64,000 nucleotides of DNA from Chromatiaceae bacterium (GTDB taxonomy: Bacteria > Pseudomonadota > Gammaproteobacteria > Chromatiales > Chromatiaceae): NCBI GenBank assembly GCA_016714645.1, contig JADKCI010000002.1, positions 930,001-994,000 on the forward strand, in the 5' to 3' direction. A program made the position numbers and the translations under genes. The notes under the pieces were generated by a model. That model had not been told where the DNA came from. It did no database searches and saw only the letters and a list, made by a program, of their open reading frames with translations. Below, piece by piece: positions 16,748-25,464 of the stretch. Every line of letters begins with the position of its first letter. Positions within the stretch are counted from its first letter, which is position 1.

Positions 16748-17908
16748 GTGAATTTAAAGCGCATCGGGGCCATAACCGCCTCGCTATCCTTAACCTGCTG
16801 GGCAGGACACGCGGCGGCCGAGTTGGGGTTCAACTTCCCCGAGCCCGCCGCCGGCGTGGCCCAGGAGATCTATGACATCCATATGATGACCACGACCATT
16901 GCCGCGGTCCTGCTGGTCGTTATCTTTGGATTCGTCATCTACTCTCTGGTCTATCACCGCAAGAGCCGGGGCTATGCGGCCGATCAGCATTTCCACGAGT
17001 CATGGTTTGGGCGCTGGTCCTGGGTGATAGTCCCCGTCCTGGTGCTGGGCGTGGACCTGACCATAGCCAACTCCGCCCATAAGACCCTGGTGAAGGTTTG
17101 GGAAATCCCCAAGGGCGAAGACCTCATGGATGTCAAGGTAGTGGGTCACCAGTGGTGGTGGGAGTACGAGTACCTGGACCACTCGGTGGAGGTCGGCGGC
17201 CAGCCCAAGCACGTCCGCATTGAGAGCCGCTATCTCCCGGAAGATAAGGCCGGTGAAAACTATCTACGGGCGGTGGACAATCCGCTGGTCCTGCCGGTGG
17301 GCACCAAGGTCCGTTTCCTGCACACCTCGGCCGACGTCAACCATGCCTTCTGGGTGCCAGAGCTGGCGGTAAAGAAGGACGCCATCCCCGGCTACGTCAC
17401 TGAGACCTGGGTTGATCTCAATCGCGAAGGCACCTTCCGCGGCCAGTGCGCCGAGTTGTGCGGGACCTGGCACTCGCGTATGCCTATCGTGGTGGAGTCC
17501 GTGTCCAAGGAAAAGTTTGACGACTGGATGGTCCAGCAAAAACAAGTCATGGTGGCCTCCGCCGCCGAGGCGAATGTGGACAAGACCTGGACCAAGGCCG
17601 ACCTGATGGAAAAAGGCAAGGACCTCTATAACAGCAAGTGCAGTGCCTGCCACCAAATCAACGGCCAGGGGCTGGCTCCGGCCTTCCCGGCCCTGGCGGG
17701 AAGCAAGATCGCCACCGGCCCCATCGCAGGCCACCTGGATATCGTTCTGAACGGCAAGACAGGTACCGCCATGGTGCCCTGGAATACCCTTAATGATCTG
17801 GAACTGGCCGCTATCATCACCTACGAGCGCAATGCCTGGGGCAATGACACCGGCGACCTGGTTCAGCCGCGCGACGTGCATGCCGGCCGCTCCCTGGCAG
17901 TCAAGTAG
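16748..17908 (+). CDS. coxB: Cytochrome c oxidase subunit II with fused cytochrome c domain
   Basis: Subunit II accepts electrons at the binuclear CuA centre. The product has a signal peptide, two membrane segments (about 40-60 and 85-105), then a cupredoxin domain with the CuA motif C234-A-E-L-C238-G-T-W-H242-x-x-M245. A C-terminal class I cytochrome c domain follows, with C298-S-A-C301-H302, which makes this a caa3-like subunit. GTG 16748 was chosen because AGAGGGGA lies 8 bases upstream; a TTG at 16742 is too close to it. It begins the cox operon. Confidence 0.92.
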   Translation: MNLKRIGAITASLSLTCWAGHAAAELGFNFPEPAAGVAQEIYDIHMMTTTIAAVLLVVIFGFVIYSLVYHRKSRGYAADQHFHESWFGRWSWVIVPVLVLGVDLTIANSAHKTLVKVWEIPKGEDLMDVKVVGHQWWWEYEYLDHSVEVGGQPKHVRIESRYLPEDKAGENYLRAVDNPLVLPVGTKVRFLHTSADVNHAFWVPELAVKKDAIPGYVTETWVDLNREGTFRGQCAELCGTWHSRMPIVVESVSKEKFDDWMVQQKQVMVASAAEANVDKTWTKADLMEKGKDLYNSKCSACHQINGQGLAPAFPALAGSKIATGPIAGHLDIVLNGKTGTAMVPWNTLNDLELAAIITYERNAWGNDTGDLVQPRDVHAGRSLAVK

Positions 17909-18014
17909 GCCCATGCAGGCCCTTCCCCATCCGCTCCAGAACGCTACGCCGCGCAGCCCGAATATGGGTGCGTCGGCGGGCGGACGAACTCTTTCTCCCA
18001 CGAGGTAGACCGCC

Positions 18015-19610
18015 ATGACCGCCATCACATTGGATCACGAGCACGAGCAGCATGGCCCCCCTCACGGCCTGCGACGGTGGCTGTTCTCGACGAATCACAA
18101 AGACATAGGGACCATGTATCTGATTTTCGCCTTGATCATGCTCTTCATGGGTGGGGCGAGCGCCATGCTCATCCGCATGGAGTTATTTATGCCGGGCCTG
18201 CAATTGCTGGAGCCAGACCTTTACAACAACCTGGTTACCAATCATGCCCTGCTGATGATATTCGGGGCCGTGATGCCCGCCGCCGCAGGCATGGCCAACT
18301 GGATGATCCCGCTCATGATCGGGGCTCCGGACATGGCCTTGCCGCGCATGAACAACCTGAGTTTTTGGATTCTGCCGGCGGCTGGGACCATGTTGGTCCT
18401 GTCCTTCGTCGTGCCTTTCTTCCCCGGCGGCGGGACCCAGATCAACACCGGCTGGACTCTCTATCCGCCCTTGTCCATCCAGGTCGGCATGTCCATGGAT
18501 TTCCTGATTTTCGCCATCCATCTCCTTGGCATTTCCTCGGTGCTGGCCTCCATTAATATTATCGTCACCATCTTCAATATGCGCGCACCGGGCATGAAGC
18601 TGTTGCAAATGCCGATCTTCGTCTGGACCTGGCTAGTCACCGCCTTCCTGCTCATCCTGGTGGTGCCGGTGCTGGCTGGCGGCGTTACCATGCTGCTGTT
18701 CGACCGCCATTTCGGCACCAGCTTCTTCAATGCCGCCGGCGGCGGCGATCCGGTTCTGTTTCAGCACCTTTTCTGGTTCTTCGGCCATCCCGAGGTCTAT
18801 ATCCTGATTCTGCCGTCCTTTGGCATACTGGCGGCTATAGTCCCGACCTTCTCCCGCAAGCCGCTGTTTGGCTATAACTCCCTGGTGGGTGGCATGATCG
18901 CCATCATGGTTATCGGCATGGTGGTCTGGGCTCACCATCAGTACACCATCGGCATGTCACTGGGGGCGGTGAGTTATTTCATGATTGGCACCATCATCAT
19001 CTCCATTCCGGTTGGGCTCATGGTCTTCAATTACATGGCTACCATGTGGAAGGGATCCATGACCTTCGAGACGCCCATGCTCTTCGCCGTGGCCATTCTG
19101 CTGATGTTCTCCTTCGGTGGTCTGACCGGCATCATGCTGGCGGTGGTCCCGGCGGACATGCAATATCACGACTCGATGTTTGTCGTCGCCCACTTCCACT
19201 ATGTGCTGCTGCCGGGGGCCGTTTTCGGGCTGTTCGCCGGCGTCTTCTATTGGCTGCCCAAGTGGACCGGCCACATGTACAACGAGCGACTAGCCAAAAT
19301 CTTCTTCTGGACGAATATCATCAGCTTTAACGCGACTTTCTTCCCGCAGCACTTCATTGGACTGGCGGGAATGCCCCGGCGCATTGTTGATTACAATGTG
19401 ATGTTCACTGAATTCAATGTTATTTCCAGCCTGGCGGCTTTCGTCTTCGGCCTCAGCCACCTGTTGCTGCTGTACATCATCATCGACACGATACGCCGCG
19501 GAAAGCAGGCCAAGGATCGGGTGTGGGAGGGTGCCGAAGGGCTAGAGTGGGAGTTACCATCGCCCCCGCCCTTCCATAGTTGGACTACGGCCCCGGTCCT
19601 GGCCAGATAG
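18015..19610 (+). CDS. coxA: Cytochrome c oxidase subunit I
   Basis: This is the catalytic heme a/a3-CuB subunit, 531 residues with about 12 membrane helices. The active site motif is H258-P-E-V-Y262, the His-Tyr pair covalently linked in A-type oxidases, followed by the WAHHQYTIG copper ligands and HFHYVLLPG in helix X with the heme ligands. It starts 106 bases after coxB and is followed by a stem-loop at 19627-19672 and then the small assembly gene. Confidence 0.96.
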   Translation: MTAITLDHEHEQHGPPHGLRRWLFSTNHKDIGTMYLIFALIMLFMGGASAMLIRMELFMPGLQLLEPDLYNNLVTNHALLMIFGAVMPAAAGMANWMIPLMIGAPDMALPRMNNLSFWILPAAGTMLVLSFVVPFFPGGGTQINTGWTLYPPLSIQVGMSMDFLIFAIHLLGISSVLASINIIVTIFNMRAPGMKLLQMPIFVWTWLVTAFLLILVVPVLAGGVTMLLFDRHFGTSFFNAAGGGDPVLFQHLFWFFGHPEVYILILPSFGILAAIVPTFSRKPLFGYNSLVGGMIAIMVIGMVVWAHHQYTIGMSLGAVSYFMIGTIIISIPVGLMVFNYMATMWKGSMTFETPMLFAVAILLMFSFGGLTGIMLAVVPADMQYHDSMFVVAHFHYVLLPGAVFGLFAGVFYWLPKWTGHMYNERLAKIFFWTNIISFNATFFPQHFIGLAGMPRRIVDYNVMFTEFNVISSLAAFVFGLSHLLLLYIIIDTIRRGKQAKDRVWEGAEGLEWELPSPPPFHSWTTAPVLAR

Positions 19611-19626
19611 CTAACCCTAAAGCCCG

Positions 19627-19672
19627 GGATGGCTGGCCAGGAGAGCCGCGTGAACTCCCTGGCGAGCCATCC
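19627..19672 (+). other. Intercistronic stem-loop after coxA
   Basis: Arms GGATGGCT and AGCCATCC pair perfectly and are extended by CCAGG/CCTGG with a small internal loop. There is no U-tract, so it is more likely an mRNA-stability or processing element than a terminator. Confidence 0.45.
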
Positions 19673-19705
19673 AACTGTAACCCAAACGAGATCATCAACA
19701 TTCAG

Positions 19706-19861
19706 ATGACTAACGACATGATTTCCGAGGCGAGGCCCGAACTGCGGCGCCGCAATGTCCGTACCGCCTGGGTGCTGGCGGCCTTTGCCTGTTTTATGTT
19801 CCTGAGTTCCGTGCCCTTCTGGAAGGGCCTGGCCAACATGATCGCGGCGAGTGGACTATGA
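19706..19861 (+). CDS. Small single-helix cytochrome oxidase assembly-type protein
   Basis: A 51-residue protein: charged N-terminus (MTNDMISEARPELRRRNVRT), then one hydrophobic helix (AWVLAAFACFMFLSSVPFW). Small membrane proteins of this shape commonly lie between coxA and ctaG in proteobacteria and are annotated as cytochrome oxidase small assembly proteins. The function is inferred from position only. It ends in an ATGA overlap with ctaG, so the two are translationally coupled. Confidence 0.65.
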   Translation: MTNDMISEARPELRRRNVRTAWVLAAFACFMFLSSVPFWKGLANMIAASGL

Positions 19862-20430
19862 GCGAGGCCGCTGACCTTGGGCGGAGGAAGCGTCGGACTT
19901 CGTGGTGGCTTGCGATGCTCGCCCTTGGCATGTTTGGCTTCGGTTTCGCCATGGTCCCGCTCTACGGACTGCTGTGCAATATTACGGGGATGCAGTCAGT
20001 TGATGGCATGAGCGATCTCGGCAGGCGCATTACAACGGCTGGGGAATGGACGGGTGCCGAAGGAAGGTGGGTGACGGTCAAGTTCGATACGACCATGCAT
20101 CCGGAATTGCCCTGGAGCATTAACCCGATGGAGGGCAAGGTCCGGGTACGGCTCGGGGAATCGCGGGTGGTGAACTTCGTGGCGGAGAACCACTCCGCCC
20201 AGTCGATTACCGGTCAGGCGATTCCGAGCATTGCACCCTGGCAGGCTAACGGCTTCTTCTCCAAGCTGGAGTGCTTCTGTTTTTCCCAGCAGACCCTGGC
20301 CGGCTATGAACGCAAGGAGATGCCGGTGCGTTTCGTGGTCTCGCCGGACCTACCGCCGGAGATCGATTCCCTGACGCTCTCCTATAACGTCATGCGGTTG
20401 CAGGGTGGGACTCTGGCGGCAGCCCAATAG
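19858..20430 (+). CDS. ctaG: Cytochrome c oxidase assembly protein CtaG (Cox11)
   Basis: CtaG delivers copper to the CuB site of subunit I. The 190-residue protein has one N-terminal membrane helix (about residues 15-37) and a periplasmic immunoglobulin-like domain with the copper-binding C139-F-C141 in FSKLECFCFSQQTL. The PSIAPWQA segment and C-terminal LTLSYN are also family-typical. Coupled to the preceding small gene by a 4-base overlap. Confidence 0.94.
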   Translation: MSEAADLGRRKRRTSWWLAMLALGMFGFGFAMVPLYGLLCNITGMQSVDGMSDLGRRITTAGEWTGAEGRWVTVKFDTTMHPELPWSINPMEGKVRVRLGESRVVNFVAENHSAQSITGQAIPSIAPWQANGFFSKLECFCFSQQTLAGYERKEMPVRFVVSPDLPPEIDSLTLSYNVMRLQGGTLAAAQ

Positions 20431-20454
20431 CTGGGGCATCGCCGGCCCCCGAGC

Positions 20455-20473
20455 GGTCCTGGCGCCCAGGACC
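20455..20473 (+). other. Stem-loop between ctaG and coxC
   Basis: Perfect 8-bp stem GGTCCTGG/CCAGGACC with a CGC loop and no U-tract, 35 bases before coxC. Possibly a processing or stabilising structure. Confidence 0.4.
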
Positions 20474-20508
20474 ATCATCGACATCAAGATTAAGCGAGGA
20501 GTGCGAGG

Positions 20509-21384
20509 ATGAGCGGTTCTATCCACGGGCAGAAAGACTATTTCATCCCGGATTCCAGCCCCTGGCCGATCACGGCCATGTTCGCGGTATTCCTGATGCT
20601 GTCCGGGACAGCCCTGAGCATCAATAGCGTGAGTTTCGGTACCTGGATGCTGGTGGCGGGCTTCGCCTTGCTCGCCTTCATGTTCTATGGCTGGTTCGGC
20701 GATGTCATCGGCGAAAGCATGGCGGACCGTTATAACGCCCAGGTGGACCGCTCCTTTCGCCAGGGGATGTTCTGGTTCATCGCCTCCGAGGTCTTCTTCT
20801 TCCTGAGTTTCTTTGGGGCCCTGTGGTACATCCGCAATGTGGCCATGCTCTGGCTGGGGGGCGAGGGCTATCTGGGCGAATCCCATGCCCTGCTCTGGAG
20901 CCAATTCAGCGCGGTCTGGCCCTCGGCGGGTCCTGAACAGCTCGGCGGTGAGTTCAAGGCGATGGGTCCCTGGGGCATCCCGGCCATCAATACCCTGCTG
21001 CTGTTAACCTCAGGGGCCACCATTACCTGGGCCCATTGGGGCCTGAAGGAGCATAACAATACCACCCTGGTCCGCGGCCTGGCCCTGACCATTGGCCTGG
21101 GTTTTCTCTTCGTCCTGCTTCAGGCCTACGAGTATTACCATGCCTACCATGCGCTGAATCTGACCTTGGGCTCCGGGGCCTATGGCTCCACCTTCTACAT
21201 GCTGACCGGCTTCCATGGCTTTCATGTGACCATGGGCGCCGTGATGCTCAGCGTGATCCTGGTCCGGGCCATGCGGGGTCACTTTAGCCCGCACAACCAC
21301 TTTGCCTTCGAGGCGGTGGCTTGGTATTGGCACTTCGTGGACGTGGTCTGGCTGGGGCTCTTCGTCTTTGTCTATTGGCTTTAA
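20509..21384 (+). CDS. coxC: Cytochrome c oxidase subunit III
   Basis: The 291-residue membrane protein has seven hydrophobic helices. Family signatures are SSPWPITA near the start, RQGMFWFIASEVFFF (with the conserved Glu), and the C-terminal FHGFHVTMGAVML...FEAVAWYWHFVDVVWL. Subunit III stabilises the catalytic core. A strong GAGGAGTGCGAGG ribosome site precedes the ATG. Last gene of the first cox block. Confidence 0.95.
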   Translation: MSGSIHGQKDYFIPDSSPWPITAMFAVFLMLSGTALSINSVSFGTWMLVAGFALLAFMFYGWFGDVIGESMADRYNAQVDRSFRQGMFWFIASEVFFFLSFFGALWYIRNVAMLWLGGEGYLGESHALLWSQFSAVWPSAGPEQLGGEFKAMGPWGIPAINTLLLLTSGATITWAHWGLKEHNNTTLVRGLALTIGLGFLFVLLQAYEYYHAYHALNLTLGSGAYGSTFYMLTGFHGFHVTMGAVMLSVILVRAMRGHFSPHNHFAFEAVAWYWHFVDVVWLGLFVFVYWL

Positions 21385-21395
21385 TCGGGGGATGG

Positions 21396-21424
21396 GGCTC
21401 GCCGGAACTTGCTCCCGGCGAGCC
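21396..21424. terminator. Hairpin between convergent coxC and DUF2909 genes
   Basis: A 10-bp perfect stem GGCTCGCCGG/CCGGCGAGCC with a 9-base loop, no strong U-tract on either side. It lies 11 bases after the coxC stop and could serve both convergent transcripts. Confidence 0.45.
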
Positions 21425-21437
21425 ATGGGGATGGGCT

Positions 21438-21653
21438 TCAGACCCCGTGGGGCTGAAGCAGACCGGTGAAATGGCCGAGCATCAGGAGCCCGAACAGGGT
21501 CAGCGAGAGAACGATACGTACCGTCAAGGCGCGTACCACCCGGGTCTTGTCCTCCTCGCCATCATCCTTGGTAAGGTAATACATACCCTGGCCCAATGAG
21601 AAGACAATGAAGACCAGGACCAGCAGTACCGGTATCTTGAAAATGAGTTCCAT
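21438..21653 (-). CDS. DUF2909 family twin-transmembrane protein
   Basis: The 71-residue product has two hydrophobic helices (about 4-25 and 45-65) separated by a charged loop, YYLTKDDGEEDKTRVVRALTVRI. This is the DUF2909 pattern, a small inner-membrane protein that recurs next to cytochrome oxidase assembly genes. Function unknown. It lies on the opposite strand between coxC and the SURF1 gene. Confidence 0.75.
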   Translation of the reverse strand: MELIFKIPVLLVLVFIVFSLGQGMYYLTKDDGEEDKTRVVRALTVRIVLSLTLFGLLMLGHFTGLLQPHGV

Positions 21654-21743
21654 GATGACTCCCCCTTATGTTCTTGTTGGTGGTTGCTAATGTCCGCGGC
21701 CATCTTATCGCCTGCGCGACATTCATACGAATATAGCACCCCT

Positions 21744-22481
21744 ATGCAATTTGACGAATCCGTATTTCAACCCCGCTGGCTACCGACCCTGATCCTGGGA
21801 CTTGCGTTTGCGTGTTTCGTTACCCTTGGGCTCTGGCAGATGGGACGGGCGGCGGAGAAGCGGGGGCAGGCCCACGACCTGGTAACCGCGGGAGAACTGC
21901 CGGCCTTCGTTCTCGGCGTCGAACCCGTCGAGTCCGAGGTCCTGCGCTATCGGCGCCTGAGCGCCACCGGGACCTACGAGGCCGAGGGACAGATACTGCT
22001 GGAGGCCCGCCGGCACGCCGGCAAGACGGGCTTTCACGTTGTCACGCCTCTGCGCATCAGTGGTGGCGAGATGCGGGTCCTGGTGAACCGGGGCTGGATT
22101 CCGGCCGACACCCAGGGCCAGGCTACGCCAGCACCGGTCCCGCCGGGCGAGGTCCGGGTGACGGGCCAGACCCACATCCCAGCTGCACCGGCCCTGGCTC
22201 TCCACGCCGGTTCGAATGCGGCAAAGGGTTGGGGAGGGCGTTGGCCCTATCTGACGGTGGACCTCTATCGGGCAATGGTCGCCTATCCCCTCCAGCCGGT
22301 GGTCATGCTTTTGGACCCGGCCGAGGGGGGTGGCTTTGTCCGTGACTGGCCTCGTGAACTGCCAAAAGAAGGGATGCATCTGGGCTATGCGATCCAGTGG
22401 TTCGCCTTCGCGGTCATTGTCCTGGTCATCTGGGTACGTCTCAGCCTGGCAAAAAGCGGCGGGCACGAGGTTTCCCCATGA
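21744..22481 (+). CDS. SURF1 family cytochrome oxidase assembly protein
   Basis: SURF1 (Shy1) assists heme a insertion into subunit I. The product from ATG 21744 (MQFDESVFQPRW) has an N-terminal helix with LGLWQMGRAAEKR, a periplasmic domain with RYRRLSATGTYE, VNRGWIPAD, and a C-terminal helix starting HLGYAIQWFAFA, all typical. The upstream frame to 21684 lacks homology. The stop overlaps the start of the next gene. Confidence 0.9.
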   Translation: MQFDESVFQPRWLPTLILGLAFACFVTLGLWQMGRAAEKRGQAHDLVTAGELPAFVLGVEPVESEVLRYRRLSATGTYEAEGQILLEARRHAGKTGFHVVTPLRISGGEMRVLVNRGWIPADTQGQATPAPVPPGEVRVTGQTHIPAAPALALHAGSNAAKGWGGRWPYLTVDLYRAMVAYPLQPVVMLLDPAEGGGFVRDWPRELPKEGMHLGYAIQWFAFAVIVLVIWVRLSLAKSGGHEVSP

Positions 22482-23140
22482 GCTCGGCGGAGGCTGCCAA
22501 ACCCAACACCAGCGAGGGAACCGATTCCAAGCGGCGTCTGAAGCCCCTGCTGGTGATGATTGCCATCTTTGCGGCGCCTTCCCTGGGGGCCTGGTTTCTG
22601 TACTTCAACCCGGAATACCTGCCCAGCGGGCGCGCCAATCAGGGGGAGCTTATCTCCCCGGTGGTTCCCATCCCCGCCCGTCTGGAGCTGATTACCCCGG
22701 AGGGTGCCCCCTTGGATCGGGAGGCCCTGATGGGCAGGTGGACTCTGGTTTTTCTGACCGGTCGGGACTGCCCCGCACCTTGTCAGTCACGGCTCAGGGA
22801 TCTAAGGCAGATCCGTCTCGCCCTCGGGGAGGGGAGTCTGAGCACGGAGCGGCTCCTGATCATGGTGGACCCGGATGGGCAGGGGATGGACGCTGAGCTG
22901 GCGCGGGAATTTGGGGGCATGCGGGTGGCGCGGACGGATGTGGCGGGTGGGAAAGAGTTGCTGGACCTCCTGGGGCAGGGCGACTCCGCCCTCGGCCGAA
23001 TTTATATCCTTGATCCCATGGGCAATTTGATGATGCGGTATGCATCGGATGCCCCGGCGAAAGATACCCTTAAAGACATGGGGCGCCTCATCAAGGCCTC
23101 CCGAAACTGGATAAAAGGTGCAGGCTATGGCCACAAGTGA
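22478..23140 (+). CDS. SCO-like thioredoxin-fold protein of the cox assembly cluster
   Basis: The 220-residue product has one membrane helix (about residues 22-42) and a periplasmic domain with C98-P-A-P-C102, the CxxxC spacing of SCO copper chaperones, in FLTGRDCPAPC. Later segments (VDPDGQGMDAELA, ALGRIYILDPMGNLMMRY) also follow a peroxiredoxin/SCO fold. It overlaps the SURF1 gene by 4 bases and cyoE by 14. A role in CuA copper delivery or thiol reduction is inferred; the family has no established function that I can name. Confidence 0.65.
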   Translation: MSSAEAAKPNTSEGTDSKRRLKPLLVMIAIFAAPSLGAWFLYFNPEYLPSGRANQGELISPVVPIPARLELITPEGAPLDREALMGRWTLVFLTGRDCPAPCQSRLRDLRQIRLALGEGSLSTERLLIMVDPDGQGMDAELAREFGGMRVARTDVAGGKELLDLLGQGDSALGRIYILDPMGNLMMRYASDAPAKDTLKDMGRLIKASRNWIKGAGYGHK

Positions 23141-24032
23141 GATCACCCTGACCAAGTCCCAGGAACTGGCCTGGAGACGCTACTACGACCTGACCAAACC
23201 CAAGGTGGTGGCGCTCATCCTGTTCACCGCTCTGGTGGGGATGCTCCTGTCCACCCCGGGGATGGTCCCCGTGCAGCCCCTGTTCTTCGGACTGCTGGGC
23301 ATCGGGCTAGCCTCGGCGGCCGGGGCGGCCCTGAACCACGTGGTCGATCAACGCATCGATGGCATCATGGAACGTACCCGCAACCGGCCACTGCCCAGCG
23401 GCGACCTTGACGCCCCTCACGCCTTGGGCTTTGCCCTGGTGCTGGTCGCCTTGTCCATGCTGATCCTGACGACCCTGGTCAATGCCCTGACCGCCGCCTT
23501 AACCTTCGCCGCCTTCATCGGTTACGCCGTCATTTATACGAGCTATCTCAAGCGGGCCACGCCCCAAAATATCGTCTGGGGCGGCATCGCGGGGGCGGCT
23601 CCGCCCCTGCTCGGTTGGACCGCCATCACTGGGGAGGTCGGCGGCTTTGGTTTACTGCTCGTCATGATCATCTTTCTCTGGACCCCCCCACATTTCTGGG
23701 CCTTGGCCATCAAACGCCGCGCCGAGTATGCCAAGGCGGGCATCCCCATGCTCCCCGTGACCCACGGTGTGGAATTCACCAAGCAGCAAATCCTGATCTA
23801 CACCCTGATGCTCCTGATCGTCTCACTCATGCCATTTCTAGGGCATATGGCGGGGCTCTTATATTTGGGTGGGGCCCTGGTTCTGGGTACGCGCTTCGTC
23901 TATTTCGCCCTGCGTCTCTGGCTCGGCGAAGGCGATGGCATGGCGATGCCCACCTTCCTCTATTCCATCCGGTATCTGATGTGGCTGTTCGGGGTACTGC
24001 TGGCGGATCATTACGTGATGGCGCTCATTTAG
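23127..24032 (+). CDS. cyoE: Protoheme IX farnesyltransferase (heme O synthase)
   Basis: The enzyme (also CtaB/Cox10) adds a farnesyl group to heme b, giving heme O. The product is a polytopic UbiA-family prenyltransferase with the motif NHVVDQRIDGIMERTRNRPL near residues 70-90 and a second Asp-rich region at YAKAGIPMLPVTHG. ATG 23127 was preferred over GTG 23118. It overlaps the SCO-like gene and converges with the oxidase-like gene on the minus strand, sharing 4 bases at the stops. Confidence 0.93.
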   Translation: MATSEITLTKSQELAWRRYYDLTKPKVVALILFTALVGMLLSTPGMVPVQPLFFGLLGIGLASAAGAALNHVVDQRIDGIMERTRNRPLPSGDLDAPHALGFALVLVALSMLILTTLVNALTAALTFAAFIGYAVIYTSYLKRATPQNIVWGGIAGAAPPLLGWTAITGEVGGFGLLLVMIIFLWTPPHFWALAIKRRAEYAKAGIPMLPVTHGVEFTKQQILIYTLMLLIVSLMPFLGHMAGLLYLGGALVLGTRFVYFALRLWLGEGDGMAMPTFLYSIRYLMWLFGVLLADHYVMALI

Positions 24033-25411
24033 GCCCCGATGCGTGGGGGCTGGGGGCGGACGGCAAAGGCCTTAAGGACCACCAGGACAAAGAGGATGCC
24101 ACCGATGACGGCCAGCAAACCTCCGATTCCCATGACTCCCATGGCGGCTTTGGCCGACCAGGTATCGAGGCCTTGGGCGGCACCGGCGGTTTTGCGCTGG
24201 ATACCCATGGCCCCGGAGGCCGCCAAACCGCCGATGTGTAGCAACTGCCCGCTGCCGTAGACCCAGGGTTGCACCCTCGCCATCCAGCCGGCGGGGGGGG
24301 CCAGGCCAAGGGTGGGGAGCAGGTGGTAGGTCAGACCCATCAGGGCTAGGGTCACGCCGACGATGGACCCGTGGTAATGGGCCGGGATGATGGTATTCAC
24401 CCCGGAGATGGCCACCGCCAGCACCCCGCCGGCGGCGAATAGGGTCAAGGAGGCGGCGAGGGCCCGGGACTCTGGGCGCGGGGATGGGTCCCGGGTTGAG
24501 CCGCGGCGGCGGATCAGGGCAATCACCAGCAAGATGCCAAGGGGGATCACGGCCAGACCATTGCCAAACTGCATCAGGCGGGTAAAGGCGATCCGGGCTT
24601 CCCCAGTACCGGGGGGATAGAGGGTGTGAATCAGGGGTACGGCCAGGAGGGGCAGGACGCCAAGGATCAGGACACCCGAAAGCCAGCGGTCGGGCAATGC
24701 CAGGGGGTACCCCAGGTCGCGGGCGAGCCAGAGCCAGGCAATCAGCATGATCTGGGTATAGACGAATTGGAGGACATGGCCGGGTCCCCAGAACAGGAGT
24801 TCGTAAGAGATCCCAGTGCCTGTCTGGGCCAGGTCGATCCATGACCAGATCAGAGAAATAGCGGCAATCAGTGTCGCGAAGGCGGCGGTTGCGCCGCCGA
24901 CGGCAATGGGATCGATGAGTCTGATCCTTGGCACAGCCCCCAAGAGATAGGCGGAGACCTGCAGTAGACTGCCAAGGGCGAAAAGACCGAGGCCCCAGAA
25001 GAAGACGGGGGCATCCAGGACGGGGACATAGTTGTTAAGTTCGCGTGCGCTGGCCCCCAGAAAGGGCGCGGCCGCGACCAGGAGGCAACCGAGGGTTGCT
25101 CCCGCCAAGCCGAGCCGCGACAACTCGAGACGGATGCCGGGGGCAAGGCCCCAGATCACCCCGGCGAAGGCGAGGAACCAGATCAGGATCGACTGATCGA
25201 CATGCACCACCAAGGCCGTGCGGAAGAAATCCTGGGAGGGGAAGAGCCACGCCAGTCCTGGGGTGCGTGCCAGGACCAGCAGGATGGCAAAGATCCCGGC
25301 CAGCGCCAGCGCCAGGACCCCGAGCCCCAGCCAGCCTCGCGCCAAGGGGAGGGCAGGGTGCCTCGCCACCGCCTCGGTATGCGCGCCCAAAGCCGTTTTC
25401 AGATCCGCCAT
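24029..25411 (-). CDS. Heme-copper oxidase subunit I-like membrane protein (orphan)
   Basis: A 460-residue protein with about 12 hydrophobic helices. Candidate metal ligands are His in ALVVHVDQSILIWFL (helix 2), WGPGHVLQF (helix 6, CuB-like), and two His in IIPAHYHGSIVGVTL (helix 10, heme ligands), with TYHLLP nearby. The pattern is closest to cbb3/NorB-like subunit I but not a standard oxidase; a consecutive His pair as in HHQY is absent. No subunit II or III accompanies it. It lies on the minus strand between cyoE and ctaA. Start ATG 25411; an alternative is four codons upstream. Confidence 0.65.
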   Translation of the reverse strand: MADLKTALGAHTEAVARHPALPLARGWLGLGVLALALAGIFAILLVLARTPGLAWLFPSQDFFRTALVVHVDQSILIWFLAFAGVIWGLAPGIRLELSRLGLAGATLGCLLVAAAPFLGASARELNNYVPVLDAPVFFWGLGLFALGSLLQVSAYLLGAVPRIRLIDPIAVGGATAAFATLIAAISLIWSWIDLAQTGTGISYELLFWGPGHVLQFVYTQIMLIAWLWLARDLGYPLALPDRWLSGVLILGVLPLLAVPLIHTLYPPGTGEARIAFTRLMQFGNGLAVIPLGILLVIALIRRRGSTRDPSPRPESRALAASLTLFAAGGVLAVAISGVNTIIPAHYHGSIVGVTLALMGLTYHLLPTLGLAPPAGWMARVQPWVYGSGQLLHIGGLAASGAMGIQRKTAGAAQGLDTWSAKAAMGVMGIGGLLAVIGGILFVLVVLKAFAVRPQPPRIGA

Positions 25412-25464
25412 GACATTTACCACCCTGATGTTGTCGAACCGTTCATTCTAGGAGATAGCCCCAC

